64,000 nucleotides of DNA from Phytohabitans rumicis (GTDB lineage: Bacteria > Actinomycetota > Actinomycetes > Mycobacteriales > Micromonosporaceae): contig NZ_BLPG01000001.1 in NCBI RefSeq assembly GCF_011764445.1, forward strand, positions 6,093,001-6,157,000. The letters run 5' to 3'. Positions 53,150 through 60,632 of this stretch are shown here, piece by piece. Position 1 is the stretch's first letter; every line of letters begins with the position of its first letter. The position numbers and the translations under genes are program-made. A model generated the notes under the pieces. It was not told the origin of the DNA, ran no database searches, and saw only the letters and a program-made list of their open reading frames with translations.

Positions 53150-53213
53150 ACGAGCAGAGCCCGCGCCGAGCGCGAGCAGAGCGCGCGAGGAGCGAGGGAG
53201 CGAGGGAGCGGAG

Positions 53214-54209
53214 CTACGTTACGGATAGGTGGACGTGGTCGGTGTGTTCGGCGGAGGGGCTGCCGCTGCCGCTGTACGACTTCCAGCCGCTGCTTGGTAG
53301 CCAGATCCGGCGGAACCAGATCACGTAGAGCACGCCGAGAGCGCTCGCGTTCTTGATGTAGAAGTTGGCGAGCCGGTCGCCGTAGTCCTTGTTGCTGCCG
53401 CTCGCCACGCTGCCGAAGCCGCCCGACGCCACCGCCCAGTCGCATGCCCGGCCCTTGGGGTGTTCACCCGAGCCGCCGCTGCGCCAGCAGTAGACGTACT
53501 TGCTGAAGCCGGCCTTCTTCGTCTCGTTGTACGCGTGCAGGAGCCGCGGGGTGATGCAGCCGCCGGTGCCGGTCGGGTCCTTGACGGAGCAGCTGCCGGA
53601 GCCGCTCGGTCCCTGGCTGGCGGTCGCCGCGCCGCTGCCGCTCGGCCCGTCTGCGCTGTCGCCACCACCCTCGGCGGCGAGGGCGTTTTCGGCCTGCTTC
53701 TTGCGGGCGGCCATGACCTGGACCTGCTTCTGCTGCTCGCGGATCTCGTTGTCGATCGCGAGCTTGGCGTTCTTGACATCTTCCTGGGTGTCGAGCAGGT
53801 CGCGGAGCTTCTTGTCCTCGGTGGCGGCGAGCGCGTCGAGTGCCGCGGCCCGGTCCATGAAGCCTTCCGGCGAGTCGCTGTTGAGCAGCGCCGAGATCGG
53901 ACCGAGACGACCCCGCTGGTACGCCGTGTTGGCCACCTCACCCAGCGTGGACTGCTTGACGACGAGGTCGCGCTCCACCTGGGCGAGTTGCGTGGTCAGC
54001 TCCTGCTGCCGCTTCTTCGACTTGGCCAGTGTGGACTGTGCGACCACGAAACCCTTGCTCGCCGCTTCGAGTTGATCGCGGAGCGTGGCCGTGCCGCCCT
54101 CGGGGTCGTTGGGCGCGGCGGCCGCCGGTGCAGGGTGGATGCCGACCAGGGCGAACGCGGCCGCGAGCAGCACAGCGGCGAGCCCGAATCGGCTGCGGGC
54201 GTGAGCCAT
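53214..54209 (-). CDS. Secreted coiled-coil protein with VldE/ARB_07466-type C-terminal domain
   Basis: 331 residues. A Sec signal peptide (RFGLAAVLLAAAFALVGIHP, cleavage near AAAA) is followed by a coiled coil (about 40-180: STLAKSKKRQQELTTQLAQV, VKNAKLAIDNEIREQQKQVQ) and a Gly/Ser linker. The C-terminal domain has GEHPKGRACDWAV, VLYVIWFRRIWLPSSGWKSY and HTDHVHLSVT, whose histidines and aspartate form a zinc-type site as in the D,D/L,D-peptidase-like fold. The layout matches actinobacterial cell-wall hydrolases whose coiled coil limits access to the enzyme. ATG 54209 follows GGAAGGA. It is isolated upstream of the hairpin-rich spacer. Confidence 0.87.
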   Translation of the reverse strand: MAHARSRFGLAAVLLAAAFALVGIHPAPAAAAPNDPEGGTATLRDQLEAASKGFVVAQSTLAKSKKRQQELTTQLAQVERDLVVKQSTLGEVANTAYQRGRLGPISALLNSDSPEGFMDRAAALDALAATEDKKLRDLLDTQEDVKNAKLAIDNEIREQQKQVQVMAARKKQAENALAAEGGGDSADGPSGSGAATASQGPSGSGSCSVKDPTGTGGCITPRLLHAYNETKKAGFSKYVYCWRSGGSGEHPKGRACDWAVASGGFGSVASGSNKDYGDRLANFYIKNASALGVLYVIWFRRIWLPSSGWKSYSGSGSPSAEHTDHVHLSVT

Positions 54210-54464
54210 CAACCGTCCTTCCAGTCAGCCGCCTACCGAGTTAGCTGACGGGTTCGGGACGGAAGTACCCCTACCGCTCGCGCGGATTCACCCCAGTAGT
54301 TCGGTGGTTCCCCGGCTCACCCAAGGCTCGATGCGAGACCGAGCATGCGGCGATTCGGCGGCAGCCACCACCGGCGCCGAGGGGCGCCGCCGGGCAGTGG
54401 CCGGAGCCGAGCGTACCGGCTCGTCATCGATGTGCCCAGTCTCGTACGGACCGTCACGAATTGG

Positions 54465-55370
54465 TCACCATGTGGTCTCTTGGCAGGACTCCGCCGGCTC
54501 GACCTGGAGGGTGGCGTGCGCGATGTCGAAGTCGTCGTGCAGCGCCTCGCGCGCGGCGACCAGAACAGGGCCGACCTGCGCGGCCGGGTCGAGGGTGAGG
54601 TGGGCGGACGCCACGTCCATGCCGGAGGTGAGCGTCCACACGTGCAGGTCGTGCACGTCGCACACGCCGGGCACGGCGGCCAGGCGGGTCTGTACGGCGG
54701 TCACGTCGACGTGCTCGGGCGCGGCCTGCACGAGGATGCGCACCGCCGCGCGGGCCAGCTTCCAGGTGCGCGGCAGGATGAACAGGCCCACCGCGACGGC
54801 GACGATCGGGTCGGCGTACCACCAGTCGGTCAGGGCGATCACCGCGGCCGCGACGATCACGCCGGCCGAGCCGAGCAGGTCGCCGAGCACCTCCAGGTAC
54901 GCGCCGCGCACGTTCAGGCTCTCCTTCGCGCCGGAGCGCAGCAGGCCGAACGCGACGAGGTTGGCGACCAGCCCGGCCGCGGCGACCACGAGCATCGGGC
55001 CGGCGGGCACCTCGGGCGGGTCGGCGAAGCGGCGTACCGACTCGATCAGGACGTAGATCGCCACGCCGAAGAGCAGCACCGCGTTGCCGAGCGCCGCGAG
55101 CACCTCCAGCCGGTACAGCCCGAACGTCCGCTGCGGATCGCCGGCGGCCCGCGAGGCAGCGTAGATGGCCGCCAGTGCCATCCCGATCCCGAGCACGTCG
55201 GTGAACATGTGCCCGGCGTCGGACAGCAGGGCGAGCGAGCCGGTCAGCAGCGCGGCGACCGCCTCGATCACCATGAACGCCGCGAGCAGCGCAAACGCCG
55301 CCCACAGCCGCCCGCGATGGCGCTCACCGGCCCGCGTGGCCACTGCCCCGTGATCGTGTCCCGCACCCAT
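54465..55370 (-). CDS. Cation diffusion facilitator (CzcD-like) metal exporter
   Basis: 301 residues. An N-terminal histidine motif (MGAGHDHGA) precedes six membrane helices and a cytoplasmic C-terminal domain (VCDVHDLHVWTLTSGMDVAS). The membrane metal site in helix 2 is SDAGHMFTDVLG (His and Asp present). In helix 5 the pair reads YLEVLGD, with Glu where Zn transporters such as ZitB have His. It exports a divalent metal, probably zinc, by proton exchange; the Glu may alter selectivity. ATG 55370 was chosen because the upstream extension is not protein-like and the MGAGHDHG start is typical. Confidence 0.88.
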   Translation of the reverse strand: MGAGHDHGAVATRAGERHRGRLWAAFALLAAFMVIEAVAALLTGSLALLSDAGHMFTDVLGIGMALAAIYAASRAAGDPQRTFGLYRLEVLAALGNAVLLFGVAIYVLIESVRRFADPPEVPAGPMLVVAAAGLVANLVAFGLLRSGAKESLNVRGAYLEVLGDLLGSAGVIVAAAVIALTDWWYADPIVAVAVGLFILPRTWKLARAAVRILVQAAPEHVDVTAVQTRLAAVPGVCDVHDLHVWTLTSGMDVASAHLTLDPAAQVGPVLVAAREALHDDFDIAHATLQVEPAESCQETTW

Positions 55371-55389
55371 GGCCGTCAAATATATGCTG

Positions 55390-55401
55390 ACATTGCAATG
55401 T
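55390..55401. promoter_or_regulatory. Palindrome between the metal exporter and the beta-propeller gene
   Basis: ACATTGCAATGT, a perfect 12-base palindrome in the 55-base divergent spacer, surrounded by AT-rich sequence (ATATATGCTGA) that stands out in this genome. Position and AT-rich palindromic form suit an ArsR/SmtB or similar metal-sensor operator. The sensor is not in the window. Confidence 0.45.
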
Positions 55402-55425
55402 GTGCAAACCTGGTACTGAAATCCA

Positions 55426-56382
55426 ATGCCATCGAACCGAGTGGCAGTGATGTGCGTGGATCGAAGTGTGCTTACTCGTCGTGCTCTCCTCACGTCCTCC
55501 GCCGCCGCAGCGATATCGGCGGCCACCGTCAGCGTTCCAAGCGCCGCGAGCGCCGGTCAGAAGCACCTTCCCGACGTCATCGCGCTGCCCAACGGCTTCC
55601 GGCCGGAGGGCATCGCCATCGGCAAGCAGCCGTACGCCTACTTCGGCTCCCTCGCCGACGGCCGCATCTACCGGGCCAGCCTCGTCACCGGCCGCGGCAA
55701 GGTCATCTCGCCCGGACCGGGCACGCCGTCCGTCGGCTTGAAAATCGACCGCCACGGCCTCTTCGTCGCCGGCGGAGCAGCCGGCGACGGCCGGGTCGTC
55801 GACCCGCGTACCGGGGAGATCCTCGCGTCGTATCAGTTCGCGAGCGCGCCGACGTTCATCAACGACGTCGTGGTGACCCCGTTCGGGGCGTTCTTCACCG
55901 ACTCGAACAACCCGTTCCTCTACAAGGTGACGCGGCCCGGCGCCTTCACCCCGTTGCCGTACAGCGGCGACCTCGTCTACCAGGCCGGCTTCAACGTCAA
56001 CGGGATCGCGCCCACGCCGGACGGGCGGGCGCTGCTGGTCGTGCAGTCCAACACGGGCGGACTCTTCCGGGTCAACCCGGCCACCGGCGCGACCACCCAG
56101 GTCGACCTCGGCGGCGAGATCCTCACCAACGGCGACGGGCTGCTGGTGCTCGGCCGCAGCCTCTACGTGGTGCAGAACAGGCTCAACCAGGTCGCCGTCT
56201 TCCGCCTCGACCGGCGGGGCACCAGCGGTGCCCTGGTCACCCGCCTCACCAGCCCGAACTTCGACGTACCCACGACCGTCGCCGCGTTCGGCGACCGGCT
56301 CTACCTGCCGAACGCCCGCTTCACCACGACGCCGACGCCGGACACCACGTACACGGCGGTCGCGGTCAAGCGGACAGCGTGA
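55426..56382 (+). CDS. Secreted SMP-30/gluconolactonase-like beta-propeller protein
   Basis: 318 residues. A signal peptide with a twin-arginine-like start (VLTRRALLTSSAAAAISAAT) precedes a predicted six-bladed propeller made of repeats such as LPNGFRPEGIAIGKQPYAYF, HGLFVAGGAAGDGRVVDPRT, FINDVVVTPFGAFFTDSNNP and NGDGLLVLGRSLYVVQNR. Family members are lactonases or calcium-binding proteins; catalytic residues cannot be confirmed. ATG 55426 or 55450 could be the start. The last 17 bases overlap the convergent helicase gene end. Confidence 0.8.
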   Translation: MPSNRVAVMCVDRSVLTRRALLTSSAAAAISAATVSVPSAASAGQKHLPDVIALPNGFRPEGIAIGKQPYAYFGSLADGRIYRASLVTGRGKVISPGPGTPSVGLKIDRHGLFVAGGAAGDGRVVDPRTGEILASYQFASAPTFINDVVVTPFGAFFTDSNNPFLYKVTRPGAFTPLPYSGDLVYQAGFNVNGIAPTPDGRALLVVQSNTGGLFRVNPATGATTQVDLGGEILTNGDGLLVLGRSLYVVQNRLNQVAVFRLDRRGTSGALVTRLTSPNFDVPTTVAAFGDRLYLPNARFTTTPTPDTTYTAVAVKRTA

Positions 56383-58465
56383 CGAGGCGCTGGGTCGCGC
56401 GGGACAGGGCCACGTAGAGGGTCCGCGCGCCGTCCTCTTTCCGGATCTCCTCCGGCGCGACCAGCGCCACGCCGTCGTACTCCATGCCCTTGGCCTGCAA
56501 GCTGGTGACCACCTGCAAGCGGTCCGCGGGCAGCTCGGTGAGCCACGCCGCGACCTCGTCGCGGCGTGGCACCGGCGCGATGACGCCGACCGTGCCCTCG
56601 ACCTCATCCAGCAGCCGCGCCGCGGCCTTGCGGGTCGCATCCGGCAGGTCCGCCGGGGCCAGGGTCAATTGCTCCGGGGGTACGCCGGTGGAGCGCACCG
56701 CCCGGGGCAGCGTGATGCCGGGGGAGACCTCACGGATCACCTCGGCGGCCAGCGCGAAGATCTCCGCGGAGTTGCGGTAGTTCGTGGTGAGCGTGAACTC
56801 GTGCCGCCGGCGGCTACCCAGCGCGCGGTCGCGGGCCCGGGCCAGCTCGGTCGGGTCGCCGGTCCAGGCGCTCTGCGCCGGGTCGCCGACCACGGTCCAC
56901 GAGGCGAGCCGGCCGCGACGGCCCAGCATCCGCCACTGCATTGGCGAGACGTCCTGCGACTCGTCGACCACCACGTGGGCGTACTCGCGGTAGTCGTCCG
57001 GACGCCGCACCGCGGCGGCGCGGGCCGCGCGCTGCCGGTCCGCGTAGGTGCTCACCTCGCGCACGCCGTCGACCACGTGGAACGGGTCGCGCTGCTTGCG
57101 CGCCGGCTGCGGCGGCCGGCCGAGCATCTCGTCCAACTCGTCGAGCAGCGCCACGTCCGCGACGGTCGGATCCCCGGGCACGAAGGCGTCCGCGAGCAGC
57201 GCGATCTCCGGACCGCTCAAAATCCCCGACGTGTACGCCCGCAGGCGCGCCGGATCGGCCAGCCAGGCGAGCACGTGGCGGGGCGCCAGCCGGGGCCACC
57301 ACGCGCGCAGGAAGTCCCGGAAGTCCGGCCGCTCGGCCAGGTCGTCCTCGAACTCGATCTGCGACGGCAGGCCACCGATCTTATGGGCCTGCGCCTGCGC
57401 CCACAGTGCCTCGAAGAGGCCGTCGATGCCGGCCCGGCGCACCTCGTTGCGGCGCGCGCCGCGGGGCAGCGCGCGGGCCCGGATCGCGTCCAATTCGGCC
57501 GTGCCGAGGCGCAGCAGGTCGCCGCGGTAGAGCAGGCGCAGGTCGGTCGGGCCGTTCGGCACGGCGTCCCGGACCGCCCGATCCAGGACGCGGCGCATCC
57601 GCAGCGAGCCCTTGACCGCGGCGACCGCGGTCGGGTCGGTGCGGGCGGCCGTCACGTCCTCGACGATCGAGCCGAGCGAGTGCAGGGTGGCGGCCTCCTC
57701 GCCGAGCGACGGCAGCACCGCGGCGATGTACTCCACGAACACCCCGGACGGGCCGACGACCATGATGCCGCCGCCCGCGAAGCGGCTGCGGTCGGAGTAG
57801 AGCAGGTACGCCGCGCGGTGCAGCGCCACGGCCGTCTTGCCGGTGCCCGGGCCGCCGGAGACGATCGTCACGCCCGACGCGGGGGAGCGGATCGCCTGGT
57901 CCTGCTCGCGCTGGATGGTGGCGACGATGTCGCGCATGCCCCGCCCGGTCGCCTTGGCGAGGGTGGCCAGCAGTGCGCCGTCGCCCACGACCCGCATGCC
58001 TTCCGGCGCGGCGGCCGGGTCGAGCAGGTCGTCCTCGATGTTGGTGACCTTCTCGCCGCTGGACTGGATCATGCGACGGCGTACGACGCCCCGCGGGTCG
58101 GCGGCCGTGGCCTGGTAGAACGCCGCGGCGGCGGGTGCCCGCCAGTCGATGACGAGCGGCTGGGCCTCCTCGTCGCGTACGCCCAGCCGGCCGACGTGCA
58201 GCACCGGGCCCTCGCGCAGATCGAGCCGGCCGAACACCAGCCCCTCGTGCTCGGCGTCCAGGGCGTGGCGGCGCCGGGCGGCGTGGAAGACCATCGCGTC
58301 CCGCTCGACGAGGGCGCCGAAGTTGCCCACCCGGGCGAGGCGGTAGCCCTCCTTCTCCGCACGGGCGGCGGCCTGCCGCAATTCGGCCAGCCGGGCGTAC
58401 ACGCGATCGACGTGGCGCTGCTCGGCGGCGATTTCCTGCTGCAGGGTGGTGGCGGCGTCGCTCAA
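56366..58465 (-). CDS. HelD/HelR-type UvrD-like ATPase
   Basis: About 699 residues of the UvrD/Rep helicase superfamily in the HelD branch, which removes stalled RNA polymerase from DNA and, as HelR, can protect it from rifampicin. The N-terminal coiled coil (LQQEIAAEQRHVDRVYARLA) is typical. Walker A is GGPGTGKTAVALHRAAYLL, motif II VVVDESQDVSPMQWRMLG, motif III WTVVGDPAQSAW, motif IV-V LTTNYRNSAEIFALA and motif VI TLYVALSRATQRLVTL. The TTG at 58465 has GGGAG at suitable spacing; a TTG at 58501 would add 12 residues. No rifampicin-associated promoter element was seen upstream. Confidence 0.88.
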   Translation of the reverse strand: MSDAATTLQQEIAAEQRHVDRVYARLAELRQAAARAEKEGYRLARVGNFGALVERDAMVFHAARRRHALDAEHEGLVFGRLDLREGPVLHVGRLGVRDEEAQPLVIDWRAPAAAAFYQATAADPRGVVRRRMIQSSGEKVTNIEDDLLDPAAAPEGMRVVGDGALLATLAKATGRGMRDIVATIQREQDQAIRSPASGVTIVSGGPGTGKTAVALHRAAYLLYSDRSRFAGGGIMVVGPSGVFVEYIAAVLPSLGEEAATLHSLGSIVEDVTAARTDPTAVAAVKGSLRMRRVLDRAVRDAVPNGPTDLRLLYRGDLLRLGTAELDAIRARALPRGARRNEVRRAGIDGLFEALWAQAQAHKIGGLPSQIEFEDDLAERPDFRDFLRAWWPRLAPRHVLAWLADPARLRAYTSGILSGPEIALLADAFVPGDPTVADVALLDELDEMLGRPPQPARKQRDPFHVVDGVREVSTYADRQRAARAAAVRRPDDYREYAHVVVDESQDVSPMQWRMLGRRGRLASWTVVGDPAQSAWTGDPTELARARDRALGSRRRHEFTLTTNYRNSAEIFALAAEVIREVSPGITLPRAVRSTGVPPEQLTLAPADLPDATRKAAARLLDEVEGTVGVIAPVPRRDEVAAWLTELPADRLQVVTSLQAKGMEYDGVALVAPEEIRKEDGARTLYVALSRATQRLVTLSA

Positions 58466-58521
58466 GTTTTCGGGGCTCCCAGGGGAAGTTCGGCCTGGCA
58501 ATGTTACGCGCCAACCGACCC

Positions 58522-59427
58522 TTATGCCCGCCTCGGACGATCAAGAGCGGCGTGGACCACTCCGAGGAGTGCGTCGGTGACTACTTCCGGACGTTCCAGC
58601 ATGAGCATGTGGCCGGCGTCCGGACAGATGGTCAGAGTGGCATCGGGCAGTGCTGCCGCGATGGACTGGGCGCACACCGGCGGGGTGAGCCGGTCCTTCT
58701 CGCCGACCAGGATGGCGGTCGGCACCGTGGGCAGGGCGGCGAGCGTCTCCAGGCGTTGCTGCGCACCCACCGACGGGCGGAACCCGCCGATCGAGCCGAG
58801 CGGCGCGCGGATCACCGCCTTCGCGGTGAGCTGGACGTCGGCCGGGTCGCACGGGTAGCCGAAGAGCAGCCAGCGCAGGCTGGGGCGGAGCGCGAGCGTG
58901 AACGCCCGGTGCGGGCGCCAGTCGCCGAGCCGGGCCAGCACCTCGGCACTGGCGGTCTCGGCGATCCGCACCAGCCGGGCGACGTGCGTCGGCAGGCCGT
59001 ACACGGTGTGGGTATGTCCCTCGGCGGTGGTGCCCAAGAAGAAGAGGCCGGCGACGCGCTCGGCGAAGTCCGCGGGGTGCCGGTGGGCGTACTCCATGAT
59101 CGTCATGCCGCCGAGCGAGTGACCGGCGAGGATGACCGGGCCGGTGGGTACGACGGTGCGCAGCACCGTCGCGAGGTCGTCGCCCAGTTGGGCGAGGGTG
59201 GCCGCGTTGCGGTCGATGGCGCCGGAGCGGCCGTGGCCGCGGGCGTCGTACGTGATGACCCGGGCGGTACGGGCGAGAGCGGGGACCTGCCGGTGCCAGG
59301 TGCGTCCGTCGAGCACCCAGCCGTGCAGCAGTACCACGGTGATCGGCGCGTCGTCAGATCCGGCGGATCGGACGTGGAGCCGGGGACCGTCGGCCAGGCG
59401 AATTTCGGGCTGGTCGACCATCGTCAT
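58522..59427 (-). CDS. Alpha/beta-fold hydrolase
   Basis: 301 residues. LHGWVLDGRTWHRQVPALAR gives the oxyanion-hole HG motif, ILAGHSLGGMTIMEYAHRHP the nucleophile serine elbow, ILVGEKDRLTPP the acid and CPDAGHMLMLERPE the catalytic histidine. The complete triad suggests an active esterase, lactonase or peptidase; the substrate cannot be told. ATG 59427 follows GGAGGTG. It is 56 bases upstream of the HelR-like gene on the same strand. Confidence 0.87.
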   Translation of the reverse strand: MTMVDQPEIRLADGPRLHVRSAGSDDAPITVVLLHGWVLDGRTWHRQVPALARTARVITYDARGHGRSGAIDRNAATLAQLGDDLATVLRTVVPTGPVILAGHSLGGMTIMEYAHRHPADFAERVAGLFFLGTTAEGHTHTVYGLPTHVARLVRIAETASAEVLARLGDWRPHRAFTLALRPSLRWLLFGYPCDPADVQLTAKAVIRAPLGSIGGFRPSVGAQQRLETLAALPTVPTAILVGEKDRLTPPVCAQSIAAALPDATLTICPDAGHMLMLERPEVVTDALLGVVHAALDRPRRA

Positions 59428-59505
59428 GGGGCACCTCCGTTGTACCCACGGGTAACAATCATGCCTCAGCGATGGGCGTGCTGACCAGGACGTTCTTGCA
59501 CAGCA

Positions 59506-59534
59506 AGAGGCCCCGCCGAGGTGGCGGGGCCTCT
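59506..59534 (-). terminator. Terminator hairpin of the small conserved gene at 59561
   Basis: AGAGGCCCCGCC, five-base loop, GGCGGGGCCTCT: a perfect 12-base stem 27 bases past the stop of the leftward gene, with T-rich bases just after it on that strand (TTGC). Confidence 0.7.
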
Positions 59535-59560
59535 GTCAGATCTGGGATACCGGGCCGGTG

Positions 59561-59887
59561 TCAGCCCTCGAAGACGCCGGCCTCGACCAGGCGCTTCTCG
59601 GTGGCGTCCCATCCGTCGCTGGGGAACGCGGCGGCGAGGGCGTTGATCTCGGCGCGGATCTTCGTCGCGTGACCGGCACCGGCGAGGACGCGGATCTCCT
59701 CGACGAACGCCTCGGAATCGGTGCGCAGATGGTTGGTCTTGCCGTTGGTCAGGTTGCGCACGTACGCGTGCTTGCCGTTGTTGAGCGGGATGAGGTACTT
59801 GAACTCACCGAGCACGCTCAGGGCGCCACCCGCGCCCTGTCCGGCGCGGACGGATGCGCGCGCGGTCTTGGAGGTGTTGCTCGCCAC
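59561..59887 (-). CDS. Small conserved-looking hypothetical protein
   Basis: 108 residues, no family name known to me. It begins ASNTSKTARASVRAGQGAGG, then LGEFKYLIPLNNGKHAYVRN and a charged helical C-terminal half (EAFVEEIRVLAGAGHATKIR, WDATEKRLVEAGVFEG). The NGKHAYVRNLTNGKTNHLRT core is rich in Asn, Lys and Arg, unlike neighbouring proteins, and could bind nucleic acid. GTG 59887 follows AAGGAG; a longer reading to 60040 is unlikely. It has its own terminator, so it is expressed alone. Confidence 0.7.
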   Translation of the reverse strand: MASNTSKTARASVRAGQGAGGALSVLGEFKYLIPLNNGKHAYVRNLTNGKTNHLRTDSEAFVEEIRVLAGAGHATKIRAEINALAAAFPSDGWDATEKRLVEAGVFEG

Positions 59888-60125
59888 GGGAGGTACTCCT
59901 TGCAGCCGGACAGAGAGAGACCAGTGAACTTTACACGACGGCGCAACGGGCCTAGCAGGCTCCGCCGCGCGCTCTCCGTCACAACGCGGAGTTATTTGAG
60001 TTATTCCGTGTGCCAGTTTTTCGATTCTCTGGCGCACCATCCGTCACAGGAGTCATCATGTTGGGCAACCACCCGTTGATCGAGGTCGTAGGGGAAGACG
60101 CACCTCGCTTCTCCGGGAGGTCACC

Positions 60126-60617
60126 GTGCCAACGCGTGGCGTCGTATACGTCCACTCGACCCCGCTTGCCGTGTGTGCACACGTCGAGTGGGCGATCGCG
60201 CGCGTCCTCACCGCGCCGGTCAACCTGCACTGGACCGCACAGCCGGTCGAGGCCGGCGCCCGCCGGACCGAGTGCAGTTGGACCGGACGCCCGGGGACCG
60301 GCGCGGAGCTGGCTGCTGCCCTCCGGCAGTGGCCCATGCTCCGTTTCGAGATCACCGAGGATCCGAGCCCCGGTGTCGACGGCGAGCGGTTCATGTACGT
60401 GCCGGGCCGAGGGCTCTTCCGGGCCACCATGGGCGCGGCCGGCGACATCCAGCTCGGCGAGGACCGGCTGCGCAGCATCATGGAGTCCGCCCGCGCACCG
60501 GAGGCCCTCGCGCACGCCCTCGACCGCGCCCTCGGCACGGCGTGGGACGCCGAACTGGAGCCGTACCGCTACGCGGGCGACGGTGCCCCTGTGACTCTGC
60601 TGACGAGGGTGGGTTAG
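60126..60617 (+). CDS. DUF3145 family protein
   Basis: 163 residues of a conserved actinobacterial family of unknown function. Diagnostic stretches are VVYVHSTPLAVCAHVEWAIA, NLHWTAQPVEAGARRTECSW and EAGGIQ-type ATMGAAGDIQLGEDRLRSIM. GTG 60126 is preceded by GGGAGG. No membrane segment, so cytoplasmic. Neighbours give no functional hint. Confidence 0.92.
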   Translation: MPTRGVVYVHSTPLAVCAHVEWAIARVLTAPVNLHWTAQPVEAGARRTECSWTGRPGTGAELAAALRQWPMLRFEITEDPSPGVDGERFMYVPGRGLFRATMGAAGDIQLGEDRLRSIMESARAPEALAHALDRALGTAWDAELEPYRYAGDGAPVTLLTRVG

Positions 60618-60632
60618 CAAGGCTGTGTTTTG

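Larger units (their letters stand above)
52585..53213. other. Gene-free hairpin-dense spacer
   Basis: 629 bases with no convincing gene. It holds four strong stem-loops: 52668-52730 (24-base perfect arms), 52791-52817 (CCCCCAGCAGGGG against its complement, one mismatch), 52989-53030 (17-base perfect arms GGCACCCCGGTACGGGT) and 53091-53149 (20-base perfect arms), and tandem CGCCGATCAAGG units. The first and last belong to the same repeat family. Two or more could terminate transcription from the secreted peptidase or elsewhere. Confidence 0.75.

Noticed and set aside
58466-58521. Search for a rifampicin-associated element upstream of the HelR-like gene
   Set aside because: The 56-base gap to the hydrolase gene shows no long inverted repeat resembling that element.
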